A DNA stretch of 64,000 nt, from the NCBI GenBank assembly GCA_014621425.1, contig JAANBB010000102.1, positions 1 to 64,000 on the forward strand, read 5' to 3'. Positions 10,521-21,290 of the stretch are shown here, piece by piece (position 1 is the stretch's first letter; every line of letters starts with the position of its first letter). The notes beneath the pieces are model-generated. The model was not told the origin of the DNA. It ran no database searches and saw nothing but the letters and a program-made list of their open reading frames with translations. Made by a program: the position numbers and the translations under genes. Source of the DNA: Cylindrodendrum hubeiense (lineage: Eukaryota; Ascomycota; Sordariomycetes; Hypocreales; Nectriaceae).

Positions 10521-13500
10521 GCCTGCCATCGCCTCTTATCACATGAGCTCTCTTAAAACCTACCGAGTACTCCGTACATTGCGCTCGGTTCGCTCCCCTG
10601 CTACCATCTTGTCCCTTTTCTGCCCTTTTTCTCTCCATCTAAATGCAGCCCAGCGCGCAGCCAGTTCTCGTCGGTGCATCCGATTGCTCTTGTGCCTCCC
10701 CCTTCGGCGGACACTCGATCGCTGCCAGACCAGTGTCTCGCGACGGGAACCAGGGGGCCCCCACCTGTCTAGTTTCTACGTAGTGGGATTACCAGCCCAA
10801 AACCAAACCACCAAACCACCAAACCCTTACCCTCGTTTCCTCTCTTCTTCCTGGGCCCTGTCTGGTCTTCTTGTCACCAACACAGGGGAGAGCTCCCTGG
10901 CTAGTGCCCGGGGGAATAAGGGCTTGGGCCGCTCTCTCACTGGCAAGCTGCTGTCTTGGTGTTTCGGGATCGGCGCGCAATCAATCACAATGTGACGGGG
11001 GCCGCTCCGCCCACGGCCATATGGTCTAAAGACAACCCATGTAGAACTCACCATCTCCGATCCTCCTGACTATCGTACCCGAGTTCTACGCTGCCACATT
11101 TTCTTCCATGATGGTCTGGCGGGTGTTAATATCGACTCTCATGTGAGACGGATCCCTCAGAAGCTCACTCTCTACTACGTGCACTGCATCTGTACGCGAA
11201 GGAGCCTTGAGATTGCGCCCCAGAGCATGACCCACGCCCCCCATCTTCCCCGATTCGATTGTGTCGGCTCACCGGGTGTACCAGCTCCACAGCGGACATC
11301 CACGTATGCACTCGTACATTAGAGGAAATTCTCAGTTGCTAGGATGGTTCCTGTCTTGCATCACAACAAACATCGCCATCAGCAAATAAACATCGCTACC
11401 CAGGCAAGGCGGACTCTTAACCGATAACCTATAGGCCCATGCATGCTCTGGCCGAAATGATGGGATCTGGATATTCATGGCGCCAAAATATGCAATTTCC
11501 ATCGCTTCTGCATACCTGGGACATTCGCGTCCAGGGCCCAGTTTCTGTCGATTCTGGCAGCGTCGATTTCATGAGCCGGAACTCGCATTCACCAACCCTC
11601 GTCTCTGTTGCACAACGGTCGACCACTCACACACACCTTGCCACACCGTGTCTTCCTTCTATGCAGAGTACTGTACCATGTACTTGCAGCAGACAGATTG
11701 ATACAATGCCATGTGCGGTTCCGCTCCCAACCACCCAGCCATTAAGAAATCCAGCCCATTGTCGTTGCTTTTGCGAGGTGTCATCCCCCATCGCCGTCAG
11801 CTAGCATCTCAGCTGTCAAATGTAGATGGCTGGTCTCGCTTCTATAGCCCTTCCGGACGACATCTTGCAGGGTTCAATCCATTGCCGTCATCTACTCTGT
11901 ACTATGCCCTGTACTTGGGACGGCACACAAAGCACTAGCCACTTAGTAACTTCAATCACTGCCTTCGCTGGGCAGTAGGTGGGTACTTACGTCGTCGGGC
12001 TCAAGAATGGTCCTCGACGGCAGATGCAGATCGCTCGCCATGTTCCTGCAGTAGCAGCCTCGGCTAAGCTCGGATTTGTCTGGCTCCAGCGTCGCCTCCT
12101 GTATGTCTGTACTCCTGCAGATACTAAAGACGCCAGAATTCTGTAGCGGGAATGAGCTGGGTAAGCGGTGGCTCGTCATACACCAACCCCCGTCAGCTTT
12201 CATCAAAGGAAGCTCCTCTCGGCTCATGATCATTATGGCTGAGACTTGAACAGGTAGTGTGAAAACCTGTCTAGATGCCCACGAGGGTGAGCCCAAGTCT
12301 AGTGTGTGTCGAGTGGGCATCTCGGCTGCATCTGGACCCATACGGACAAGGACCCAGGCAGCTTTTCCCTCTCACCCTCCTTTCCTCCAGTGGAGCAGCG
12401 TGAAAGGCTTGCGAAGCCTGCCACGGCCCGGTTTTCGTCGACCTGGGATCAGTCGTACTATTTACAGCACCCTGCCCCAGGAAGTGCCGAGTGAAGCGGG
12501 TGGTGACGGCCCCTAGTACTAGGTCTCGACAGGCGGGCGGTCTGTCTTGGGCCGGCCAATTCTGATCGGACGGCAATACTACCTCACTCGACAGATCTCT
12601 CCAATTCTTCCCGGGGTTGATCGACGCGGCTAGCTTCCTCATCACAAGTCCAGATTAGTGTGTTTGGTAGTGTGTAGTCCACGTACTACATGTAGTGTCC
12701 AAAGGCTTAGGTTCGCACGTCTTTGCTTTTGGAACATGCTAGCTCTCCTGGCGCGAAGTCCGGCAGTGCCAAAGCCCCAGACAGCACAAAGGCCCCCACG
12801 TCGTCCATCGGATCAGTCATTTTGGGCGGAATGGGGAGAGTGCAAAGTCGCTTTGGCCAGCTGTTCCCTGGAAGCAGCTGGAACATTGGGTTGAGTTTTC
12901 CTCGCCCTTGGGACGAGGTGAAACCGCCAAAAGGAACGAGACGCGCCTCCGTCTGCGGGAGGACCGTCGGGACCCTCAGGACCCTCTCTGTGCGCTCTCA
13001 TCTCCACCTCTCCGACCCAGTCGTCGTTGATTCCTCCTGCAACGGAAGGGGAAGAAGCGCATGGGCAAGGGCCAGCCTCGGCCACCACCATGGCCCACGC
13101 GCGCGGAGCAAGCCCGCAACGTTATCCCACCGGTTGGTCTGGGCGCTGGAGGATCCCGCTGTGGCAAATCAGAGCCAGCTGGAATGGCCTGTTCTGCCCA
13201 AGGCGTTGGATACTGGTGTTTCAGGATTCCAGCAGCTCTTCCCCGGAAGTCAAGGCCGTCCTCGGAGCCCTGCGCCCGTGTGCCCCTGTTCAGCCGTCAG
13301 AAGTTGCACGTTCTGGCCTCAGCCCCTCGTCCGCGCTCTGTCGGGTCAAAGAGGATGGCGTGCTGGAACGCATGGCCAGGCCGCTCTGGCGTGCAGAGCA
13401 CGGGAAGCATAGAGGCGTCGATCCTCTCAAGCCGTTAAGGCGTTGAGTGTTTCGCGACTTGACTCGGACGACGTTGACAATCATTCTGACACATGGCCCC

Positions 13501-13687
13501 GGGGAAGATCATCTCAACTCTCACTTGCAGCCGCCCTACGTAGCCCTCGGAGCGGCCCCTCTGGTGTTGGTCATCATTATCGAACAGCCATGCCCGTCAT
13601 CACCCGGGCGGTGAAAATCCCATGAGCCCAGACTGTTGGGAAAAGGACGATGTTCCCTGACCTGTTAGTCTCAAACCCGTCATCCCT

Positions 13688-13717
13688 CCCACAGTATCCC
13701 ACAGTATCCCACAGTAT
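13688..13717. repeat. Tandem repeat, 10-bp unit cccacagtat x3
   Basis: Three perfect head-to-tail copies in intergenic DNA. Confidence 0.9.
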
Positions 13718-14659
13718 GTGCTCCACTACCGTTCATGACTAATGATGCCGGATGGCGGGTGTCGACGTGAGGATTGCTTGCTCTAGACAAAACATCGTCA
13801 CTGATCACCTCCTTGTCTTGCTGGACATCCGTAAGAGTTTGCTAATTAATCCCTAATGAATCCGGGGAAATGAATGGTGGGATATTTGCGCAAATGGCCC
13901 AGTGACCGATGATCGATGTAGGCTTTGCGTCAGAGGCCGGCATCTGGCGTCCACGAGATGACAGGTAGTTCTGCACCTCAGTCACCCCAACACAACCCGG
14001 ATCCCAGAATGCAAGACATTTACCAAGGCTCCCGCCCACATCTAGATCACCCATCGCCCATAGTTGCAGCCTCTGTATTGTGACCGGTGGTACGAGCGCG
14101 GGCCGGGAGTCCCGGTTCCAGAAGACAATGGCTATTCTGTGGCGGCATTCACCTTGCGCCCCCGCGTTTGGGGGGGGCCACTGAGTTCAGTGGGTGCTAC
14201 AGGTGTCGTCAGTCACCGACGTCACGGGCCTCGCTCAGCGCCACAGCAAGTCCGCAATCGACAGATGGTCCCTTGTGATCACCAAAACCACTCCATTTCA
14301 AGGCGTCAATGATCAACGCCGTCGGTGTCACCATGAGAGCCCTCGCTTATTCCAGCTTCAGCCCCTACAATACCTAAAGCCTGTGGCGGTTCGCATCGAG
14401 CTCTGCACTTGACCTCAGGACGACCTTGAGCCTCCGCCCCTCTACCGCACAGATCAGTGACTACATCGTACAGCCGCGCCGCAACCCCTCCATCCAACCT
14501 CACACGCCAACTCCCAGGCAACGACATACGCACCTATCTCGATCTCGACACTCGACTCCTTCTCCAACTAGCTGCGGGTGCATATCTACAGCTCGCTCGT
14601 CGACTGAGCTCTTCCAGGTCGCCACAGCATCCCAGCCGCCCCCGCATCAGCACAGGACG

Positions 14660-15759
14660 ATGGCTTCCAACGGTGATGCAGCTTCGGACCTCCGCAGCGA
14701 GTCGCCGACGAGATCTCCTCGATCAGCTTCGATATCCTTGCAAGCTGCTGCTACCATGAACGCAGGGCTCCAGCATGAGCCCACTCGCAGTAAGAGGCCC
14801 GAATAACCCCATTCATCTCGCTCTACTCCTAACTCTGAGTAGGATCCTCCAGTACATCCCTCTCGCGAAATCGGTCCTCCCCACAAACAGGCCGTCGACG
14901 ATCCGCCGTCCTCATGAACCTCCAGCTCAACGATCCTTCCGTTCCATCCCCAGGCGAAATGGTCCACGAGAATTCTGCGTATCGGGCTGCTAGTCCGCAG
15001 CCACTGTCCGGCTCGCCGTTGCTAGCAGATCCCCATCATCATAGGGCCCCGAGTCTAGGCGAGCTTCATCAGGAACTCGAAGCGGAACAGGAAGCTCATG
15101 TCGTATGTTCAGCATACTTCGACACATGGAAGGCCTATGTAACTGACAATGACAGAACCGTCTCCTCCATATGATTCGACAGCAGCAACTCGAACTCCAG
15201 CGACTTCAGGCCGGCCAGCCTCAGAGTCACAATTCAGCTGTCGATGACACCATCTCTGAACGATCGGGGCACGGCACCCCTCAGGCATCCACCTCACATA
15301 TTAACATCCCATCCGCGCCGTCCGGTGGCTCGTTTCCTCGTTCTGCTGGCCCTCGCCATCCCCGGAGTTCTTTCGACATGGCTCGTGCCGATCTTCAGCG
15401 GCGGTCTAGAACACCGAGCCGCGGAGCGTCCCCGAGAATGCGGTCAACCTCCATTGGTGGTGATAGCGGTGAATGGGTTCTAGGGGGCCGCGATGAAAGC
15501 GCATTTTATCAGGCCGAGACCCAGATGTTAACTCGAGAAAACCAGATGTTGAAGCTGCGAGTGCGCGAGCTAGGTACATAATTATTCCATGATCCCATGC
15601 ATGTTGCTAATACCGGTTGCAGAGAAGCAATTGACTGATGTTTCGATCGGTTCCCCGTCTACCCATGAACCGCCTCATCACTCTCACCTGACGAGATCAT
15701 CGACCGCGGCAGACAAGGAAGAAGGATCCTTTTCTACAGAGGCACCAAGAGATATCTAA
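14660..15759 (+). CDS. Conserved fungal hypothetical protein with short coiled coils
   Basis: Four exons (14660-14789, 14843-15102, 15156-15573, 15623-15759) give 314 aa. All three introns are 49-53 bp with GT-AG ends; the last has a clear TGCTAAT branch site. The protein is Ser/Pro/Arg-rich and mostly disordered. Two helical stretches are visible: one around the exon 2/3 junction (LGELHQELEAEQEAHV, then NRLLHMIRQQQLELQRLQ) and one at the exon 3/4 junction (LTRENQMLKLRVRELEKQL). Together these suggest a small coiled-coil adaptor. No enzymatic domain is recognised. The continuous heptad pattern across both splice junctions is the main support for the model. Start chosen at the first ATG of the frame; function unknown. 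Confidence 0.78.
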
Positions 15760-16248
15760 CAATCTTATTGAGGGACTTGTAACCGGCGAGATAGTGAACT
15801 CGGTACAGTCCTGAAACGTCATGGCCGTAGAGTTCAGCGAGTCTAGTGGTCCATGGGAAATCAGTTATGTTAACCTGCGTTCGGTAAATCATATGCGGCG
15901 TTCGGGAACGGATTAGGAGTACGAGTATGAAGCGCGCTGGCCCCTATGGCGGTTGTGAGGTCGGTCGGTGTCTTCCTCACTGTGATCATCTTGGAGTTTG
16001 GTTCCTATACAGGATGTTTCTTATGATACACGTACGGACGCTATACGTCCAAAATTGAAGTTGTTCGGGTACTCTACTCATATTAGCATAACACCGAAAA
16101 TGGTTGAACTGAGAAACTAAGTGTATGCAGTCACTAGTCATTTTGTTGGAGCTCTCTGGTGGTTGGATATGCCGCATCACGCAATTCTAACTGTGGAACC
16201 ATTCTCCGCCTACCCTGAACTTCCCACCTTCCAACATCAATTACAATC
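15760..16248. other. Intergenic region, tandem + genes
   Basis: Contains the 3' UTR of the coiled-coil gene and the promoter of the L-2-hydroxyglutarate dehydrogenase gene. Nothing else is recognised. Confidence 0.5.
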
Positions 16249-17644
16249 ATGTTGTCGCGGCCGTCGGTGAAATCGCTGCCGAGAGGCTGGCGAGGCCTTC
16301 AGAGGCTCAATTTCAGCTCGACAGCTTCTGTGAAGGCGGACTTCACTCACGCGGTAAGCTCAATGACCCAATGCCTTGCCGAACTCTGAGAAACCGTCGC
16401 CACCTGCGTATGGTCGTGAGAAGCAAAAAAAATCGACTACTGCGGACTACCAACCTACTAAATTGGCTTCCAAACATGGAAGAGCAAATAGACTAACACC
16501 GTTAAAGATCATCGGCGGCGGCGTGGTCGGGCTTGCCATCGCCCGCCAGCTCGCCCGCCGTGACAATACTTCAACGATCCTGATCGAACGGCACAACGCC
16601 GTCGGCACCGAGACGAGCTCCCGCAACAGCGAGGTCATCCATGCCGGCATCTACTACGGACCTGGAAGCCTCAAGACGCAGCTCTGCATCCGCGGCAAGA
16701 ACCTACTGTATGAGCTCTGCAAGAAGTACGACGTGGGCTTCCGCCGCACGGGCAAATGGATCGTCGCGCAGAACGACATCCAGCGCGAGGCACTTGGCAA
16801 GATTCATGCCGTGTGCAAGGACGAAATCGGCGTGCCGATTCGATGGGTTGGGGAGGAGGAGATTAAGCGTGATGGCGAGGGCGTTCATGCCGTTGCTGCC
16901 CTAGAAAGCCCGACAACGGGAATTGTTGATTCTCACGGCTTGATGATGTGTTTGCTGGGCCTCTTTGAGGATGCAGGCGGCGTAGCGGCGTTGAACTCGC
17001 CCGTCACCGGCATCAAGCCCCTCGGGGTGACGCCTGGTAGTGCAGGATGGGAAGTCCAAGTCAAGGACGCGGCGACGGGCGAGACGTCCTCCATCATAGC
17101 AGAGACGCTCATCAACGCCGCGGGCCTTGGCGCCACCGACATTCACAACCTGATCGTCCCGGCCGCTGAGCACAAGCAGCTGTACTACGCTAAAGGGAAC
17201 TATTTCTCGTATGGCGCCTCACACCCACGCGTGTCCCGCCTCATCTACCCGGCCCCGGAGCCTGGAGGCGCCGGTCTGGGCACGCACCTGACGCTGGATC
17301 TCGGGGGACGTCTGCGTTTCGGCCCAGACGTCGAGTGGGTCAAAAGTCCTGATGACCTCGCTGTCAACGGCTCCCGGCTTCCGCAGGCCATCGGCGAGAT
17401 CAAGAAATACTTGCCCAGCGTAGACGAGACGCTTCTGGTGCCCGACTACGCGGGCATCCGGCCTAAGCTGTCCGACCGGGGCGCGGTGCTTAAGGGGAAG
17501 AGTTTTAATGACTTCATCATTCGCAAGGAGGATGGGTATGAAGGCTGGGTAAATCTGCTGGGCATCGAGAGTCCCGGTTTGACGAGTTCGCTAGCCATCG
17601 CAGAGAAGGTTGAGGCGCTCATGTACGGCACTGCGCGGGCATAA
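16249..17644 (+). CDS. L2HGDH: L-2-hydroxyglutarate dehydrogenase, mitochondrial (FAD-dependent)
   Basis: FAD enzyme of the DAO superfamily that oxidises L-2-hydroxyglutarate, a by-product of promiscuous malate dehydrogenase, to 2-oxoglutarate in mitochondria. Two exons (16249-16353 and 16508-17644) give 413 aa. The intron ends after an ACTAACA branch site. The first 35 residues are Arg/Ser-rich without acidic residues until the end (MLSRPSVKSLPRGWRGL), a likely mitochondrial presequence. The dinucleotide-binding motif follows at once (IIGGGVVGLAIARQLARR, residues 36-53), then the family signature SSRNSEVIHAGIYYGPGSLK and, near the end, DYAGIRPKLSD and LLGIESPGLTSSLAIAEKV. Length fits the family. 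It converges on the DUF2415 gene with about 260 bp between stops. Confidence 0.9.
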
Positions 17645-17906
17645 ACACGTGGCAGATCGAAATCCCGATGCACACTCGGAAATATATATCAAGACAAACA
17701 GACTATCACGAACGGGCAGCCAGCCTGTATGTTGATAATAAAAAAACGCCCTCAGAAGAATGTGTAGTGTGCTCGAGGTATCTCGTACTTCCATGCAAAT
17801 GTCCCAATTGCCTGCCATTCGTAGCTCATCAGTTTTGTTTTGAAACATATCAAACGCCATTAAACGCCCGTCAATGAGAATGTCAACCTAGAACTCGCCA
17901 TCCTCT

Positions 17907-20161
17907 TCACCGCATCGAAATACTGGGAGACAGTTTCCTGCTCTGAACGTTGATATGGAGCTCATAGATGCCGTTCTGAGCGCCGACGAAGCTAAAATGG
18001 TGTCAGCACTTGAAAGAAAAGGCTATAATTGACAGGGAACTTACAGGACACGTCCATCTTCGCTCCAAGCCAGGCCCGCAGTGTTATCCGGTGAGGGAGG
18101 CACCTCAAAGACACCGTGATCATTCGCTAGGGTTCCCCGGAGGGCACTTTCTTCCCACCGCGTGACAACCTGGTTGACCAATGGTACTAAAATGGAGGAG
18201 TCGTCTTGATCTCGGTCGTTCGTCCGCTCTCTAGCCTGTAGGATCTCGAGTACTGTGAGATAGGACGAATCCTGCCTTTGACGCTGCTCTCGCAACATCG
18301 CGACTGTTTCGCCCAGACTTTCCATCCAGCGCTCGGGCCGTCGACCAGCTTCACCAGCCTCGGCAGCATCCCGTAAGAGTTGTCGAGAAGTGCGGGCACG
18401 ATCTTGGGCGCGGTAATTGCCGAGGAGATCTCCCATGGTTGCGCGACCGATGCTGCTGCTTCTCCGCTCGCTGGGTCTCTGAGTGTCGTCATTCGTAGTG
18501 TTGCTCCGGCGAGCTGATCTCTCAGACCAGATCGTATTAGTCAAAGGCGATGACCTCTCCTCGGTAGGCGCTCTTGGAGTTTCACGGTCTCGCCGTCGTC
18601 GATCCCTCTGGATAGCTTCAAGAACCAAGGTCTCGTTAGCTGTAAGTGGGGTGTTTAGGCTATCGACGCCGTCTGCCCCGCGCCTACGGGTCTCGGATGA
18701 GCTGGTATTGTTACCAGAAGCTGAAGTCGATCCGTTGCCAGCGTTGCCAGCGTTGCCAGCGTTACCAGCATTGCCGGTGTTGCCCGTATTACCCGCGTTA
18801 CTCCTCCGGTCTCGACGGCCTTCCAAAAGTCGCGGATCGATGGTGTTTCGGTCAAGAATACTAATGTGCTCAAAACCAGGATCGTCGATGTTGATGATCT
18901 GACGGACAATGAAGTTGCTCCTCATATCAGTGATACCGACATTGCCACGGTCCTCCGTCCACGCAAGGATGTCGAAGGGACCTGGGCAGAACGCCATATC
19001 TCTGACTGCACCAGGTCCACTTTGGGGTCGTGAGGATTGGAATGTGGTAATTAAGGGGTCAGCATCTGGATTAGAAAGGAGTGCTGCGTTGAAGATTGAG
19101 ATGGTGCCATGTTGAGTCCCGACAGCCAGGTAGGCGCCTGAACTAGAGAAGCATGCGGCAAAGCTGCCTCGGCTGTCAGACCTGTCGTCTTTTTTCTGAC
19201 TTTTGAGCAGAATCCTTTGCGTCTGCTCCCATTGGTATTTATTAACCTCCCCGGGCTGGGTTGACTGTGACTCTGGAATCGCCTTGACCCGCTGGTGAAC
19301 ATATAAGTAGGGGTCGTCGAGGACTGAAATCAGGAACCGGCCATCAGGCGAGATGATGGCACGGTTCACAAAGTCGGGGTAGGTAACAATATCAAAGGGG
19401 TCTGTCCTGTCCTTCACGTCGAAATCCTTCAGACTGACAAGAGTCACCGTTCGATCGTTATTAGCGAGGATTGCCATAGGTTCGGTATATGCAGTATTCC
19501 AGGGCGGCAATGACGTAGGCGGGAACCAGAGGCTAATGCAGTTGACTCGGTCTTTGGCAAGCTTCATACTCTTCGCAATCAAGCTCTTATTGGATCGGCG
19601 GGCACGAGACAAGAAGGTGAAGATGGAGTCGTCGCGGGACGAATCGAGACCAAGCCCGAGCCGATCGGAGTCTGCATCGAGGGATAGACTCTGGTCGTTA
19701 TTATCGTTTCCCTCATTGAGCTCTATCGCCACAAAGTCGCCATTCTCGCTTCCACAGCAAAGCCAACCCTTCTCGGCGACCAGACATCGTGGCGCAAATG
19801 TTAGGAGCTTAACTGTCTCGCACTCGCGGGTGGTTGTGTTGAGGCGCTGCACATGGTTACTGCCGGTGCCTCCGGGGAAGTAGACAATGTTGTCCTTCTC
19901 CGCGCTGACCAAGGACCGGAGCTGCCAATGCCTGTAGAGGGGTTAGCGACGCGGGCGGAACGTTGGCAGCCATCTACATACTGCGAGCGAACGGGGATTC
20001 GGTAGTGTTTTCGAGCCCGCTGGGAGACGAGGAACTCGGTGGGATGAATACTATTGAGCACCATGATTAGCACCACGATTAGCATCAAGCTGCAGGCGCA
20101 AGCGGCGGGTCGCAGCGGCGTTATTGGTAATGACGTACTCGCCCTCGTCCTTCACGGCCAT
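17907..20161 (-). CDS. DUF2415 / WD40-repeat protein
   Basis: I read four exons on the minus strand: 20161-20139, 20050-19982, 19931-18045 and 17991-17907, for 687 aa. The long exon alone lacks an ATG start; the two short upstream exons supply one and the conserved lead-in IHPTEFLVSQRARKHYRIPV, then HWQLRSL. WD40-like blades are visible (LVAEKGWLCCGSENGDFVAI; AYLAVGTQHGTISIFNA; LAWTEDRGNVGITDMR). The segment DFVNRAIISPDGRFLISVLD with DPYLYVHQR matches the short DUF2415 motif. A disordered insert with Asn-Ala-Gly repeats follows. The last intron (17992-18044) restores the final blade, GRVLFVGAQNGIYELHINVQ. Probably a scaffold protein; partners unknown. The 23-bp first coding exon is the least certain part. 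Confidence 0.85.
18735..18804. repeat. In-frame 9-bp coding repeat (Asn-Ala/Thr-Gly)
   Basis: About seven degenerate copies of a 9-bp unit (gcgttgcca on the + strand) inside the DUF2415 gene encode NAG/NTG triplets in a disordered loop. It is a likely length-variable site. Confidence 0.85.
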
Positions 20162-21290
20162 AGTTCTCGACACCACCGTTGTAGCCGGCTCGACGGGTCG
20201 AGAGGGTGATGTGCCACCCGGCGAATGTAGGATGTCGTGACACCAAGTAGTAGGAGACGTTGATGTCGTTGAGGGCGTCGAATGTCGGTCGAGCTCAAGT
20301 CGGCAAGCTGCTGTTGGGGATAGTGGACGGGGGGGCGAAGGTCGGGCGGGTGACGGGTCGTGTGCTTGGGGAGCGAGGAGAGCGGTGATGCGATGGTGAA
20401 GGTCACAGCGATGCGGGGCTCGCGATGGTTCGTCGGGGTGTATTGTATGGGCGAGCTTTGAATGACGTTCTCGCGTGATGGATGGGTTGACTCAAGGCTG
20501 GCCTGTGTTGAAGGAGATTGGATGACTTAGGACAAGCGGCGGTTCAACCTACTAGAGGAAAGCCTAAGCCGGCGGTACGTGTTTGCGGGTCGGCGTTGTA
20601 CCACCAGGAAGATGCGTCCTGGGAATCGGGCAGGGAATTGATGCGCCATCCCGGTGACGTGCCTCGTCAATTAAATGGGTTCGACGCTTGATGCACTGCG
20701 TTCGATCCCATCGCCAGCGCTGTCTGTAGCCAGCTCGAGAGGGTCTGCGGAGGTAGCTACGGAGTAGTTACCCGCCTGGTGGCGCTCGTGGGTCAGTATC
20801 CTAGGACCATGGTCCGAGAGCCAAACTCGACGAACATCGCTACAAAGATGTATTTTATACCCGACTTTTTCGGGAAACACATATCTACTACAAGACAACT
20901 ACATGCGTCAGATCAAATAGCTCCCATCCTCACTATTGGCCAGAAGTCGACAGCTTGAAGTACATTCCGTCCACTGTTGGCTAAAGCCCAAGACCCTCGC
21001 CATCTGGACTAGCAGCATAAGCCCAACGCCCCCAATTGCAGTTGGTCTCGCGGTCCATTGGCATTCAGAGAATACAAGGGCAAGTATCGGGAATATTCGA
21101 CCCGAAAATTCTACCAGGCGCGGGTATTGTATGCCCTCGCTTCATTGACGTCACCGTGTGTCAGAGGGATGATTGCCATCCGGGAGGCTCTTATTGTTCG
21201 TTTCGGTCATTAGACATGGATTTCATTGCTGACTGAACAGTGCACATAGCCTGAATGCCATTCAAGACTCCCCTGGTTGTTATAAAAAAG
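20162..21290. other. Intergenic region, tandem minus genes
   Basis: Promoter of the DUF2415 gene and 3' region of the Ipa-type gene. A TACGGAGTA motif lies at 20758-20766. No gene supported. Confidence 0.5.

Larger units (their letters stand above)
8419..14659. other. Gene-poor 6.2-kb divergent intergenic region
   Basis: This lies between the start of the PH-domain gene and the start of the coiled-coil gene. The first 600 bp upstream of the PH gene is pyrimidine-rich on the minus strand, as fungal promoters and leaders often are. Several open frames of 100-230 codons exist (for example 10399-10995, 12723-13412, 13027-13446), but they overlap one another in different frames, lack recognisable domains and have erratic composition, so I do not call them genes. 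It holds small tandem repeats at 10481-10520 and 13688-13717 and a TACTCCGTA motif at 10568-10576. A long non-coding transcript or extended regulatory region is possible. Confidence 0.5.

Noticed and set aside
10399..10995. 198-codon + strand frame
   Set aside because: Its N-terminal part is the translated 10-bp minisatellite; no domains and erratic composition.
12723..13446. Three overlapping + strand frames of 125-229 codons
   Set aside because: They overlap in all three frames in GC-rich DNA, with no recognisable domain or splice pattern.
19901..19912. Start of the DUF2415 protein at 19912
   Set aside because: The codon there is TTG inside the conserved WQLRSL block; upstream exons provide the ATG.
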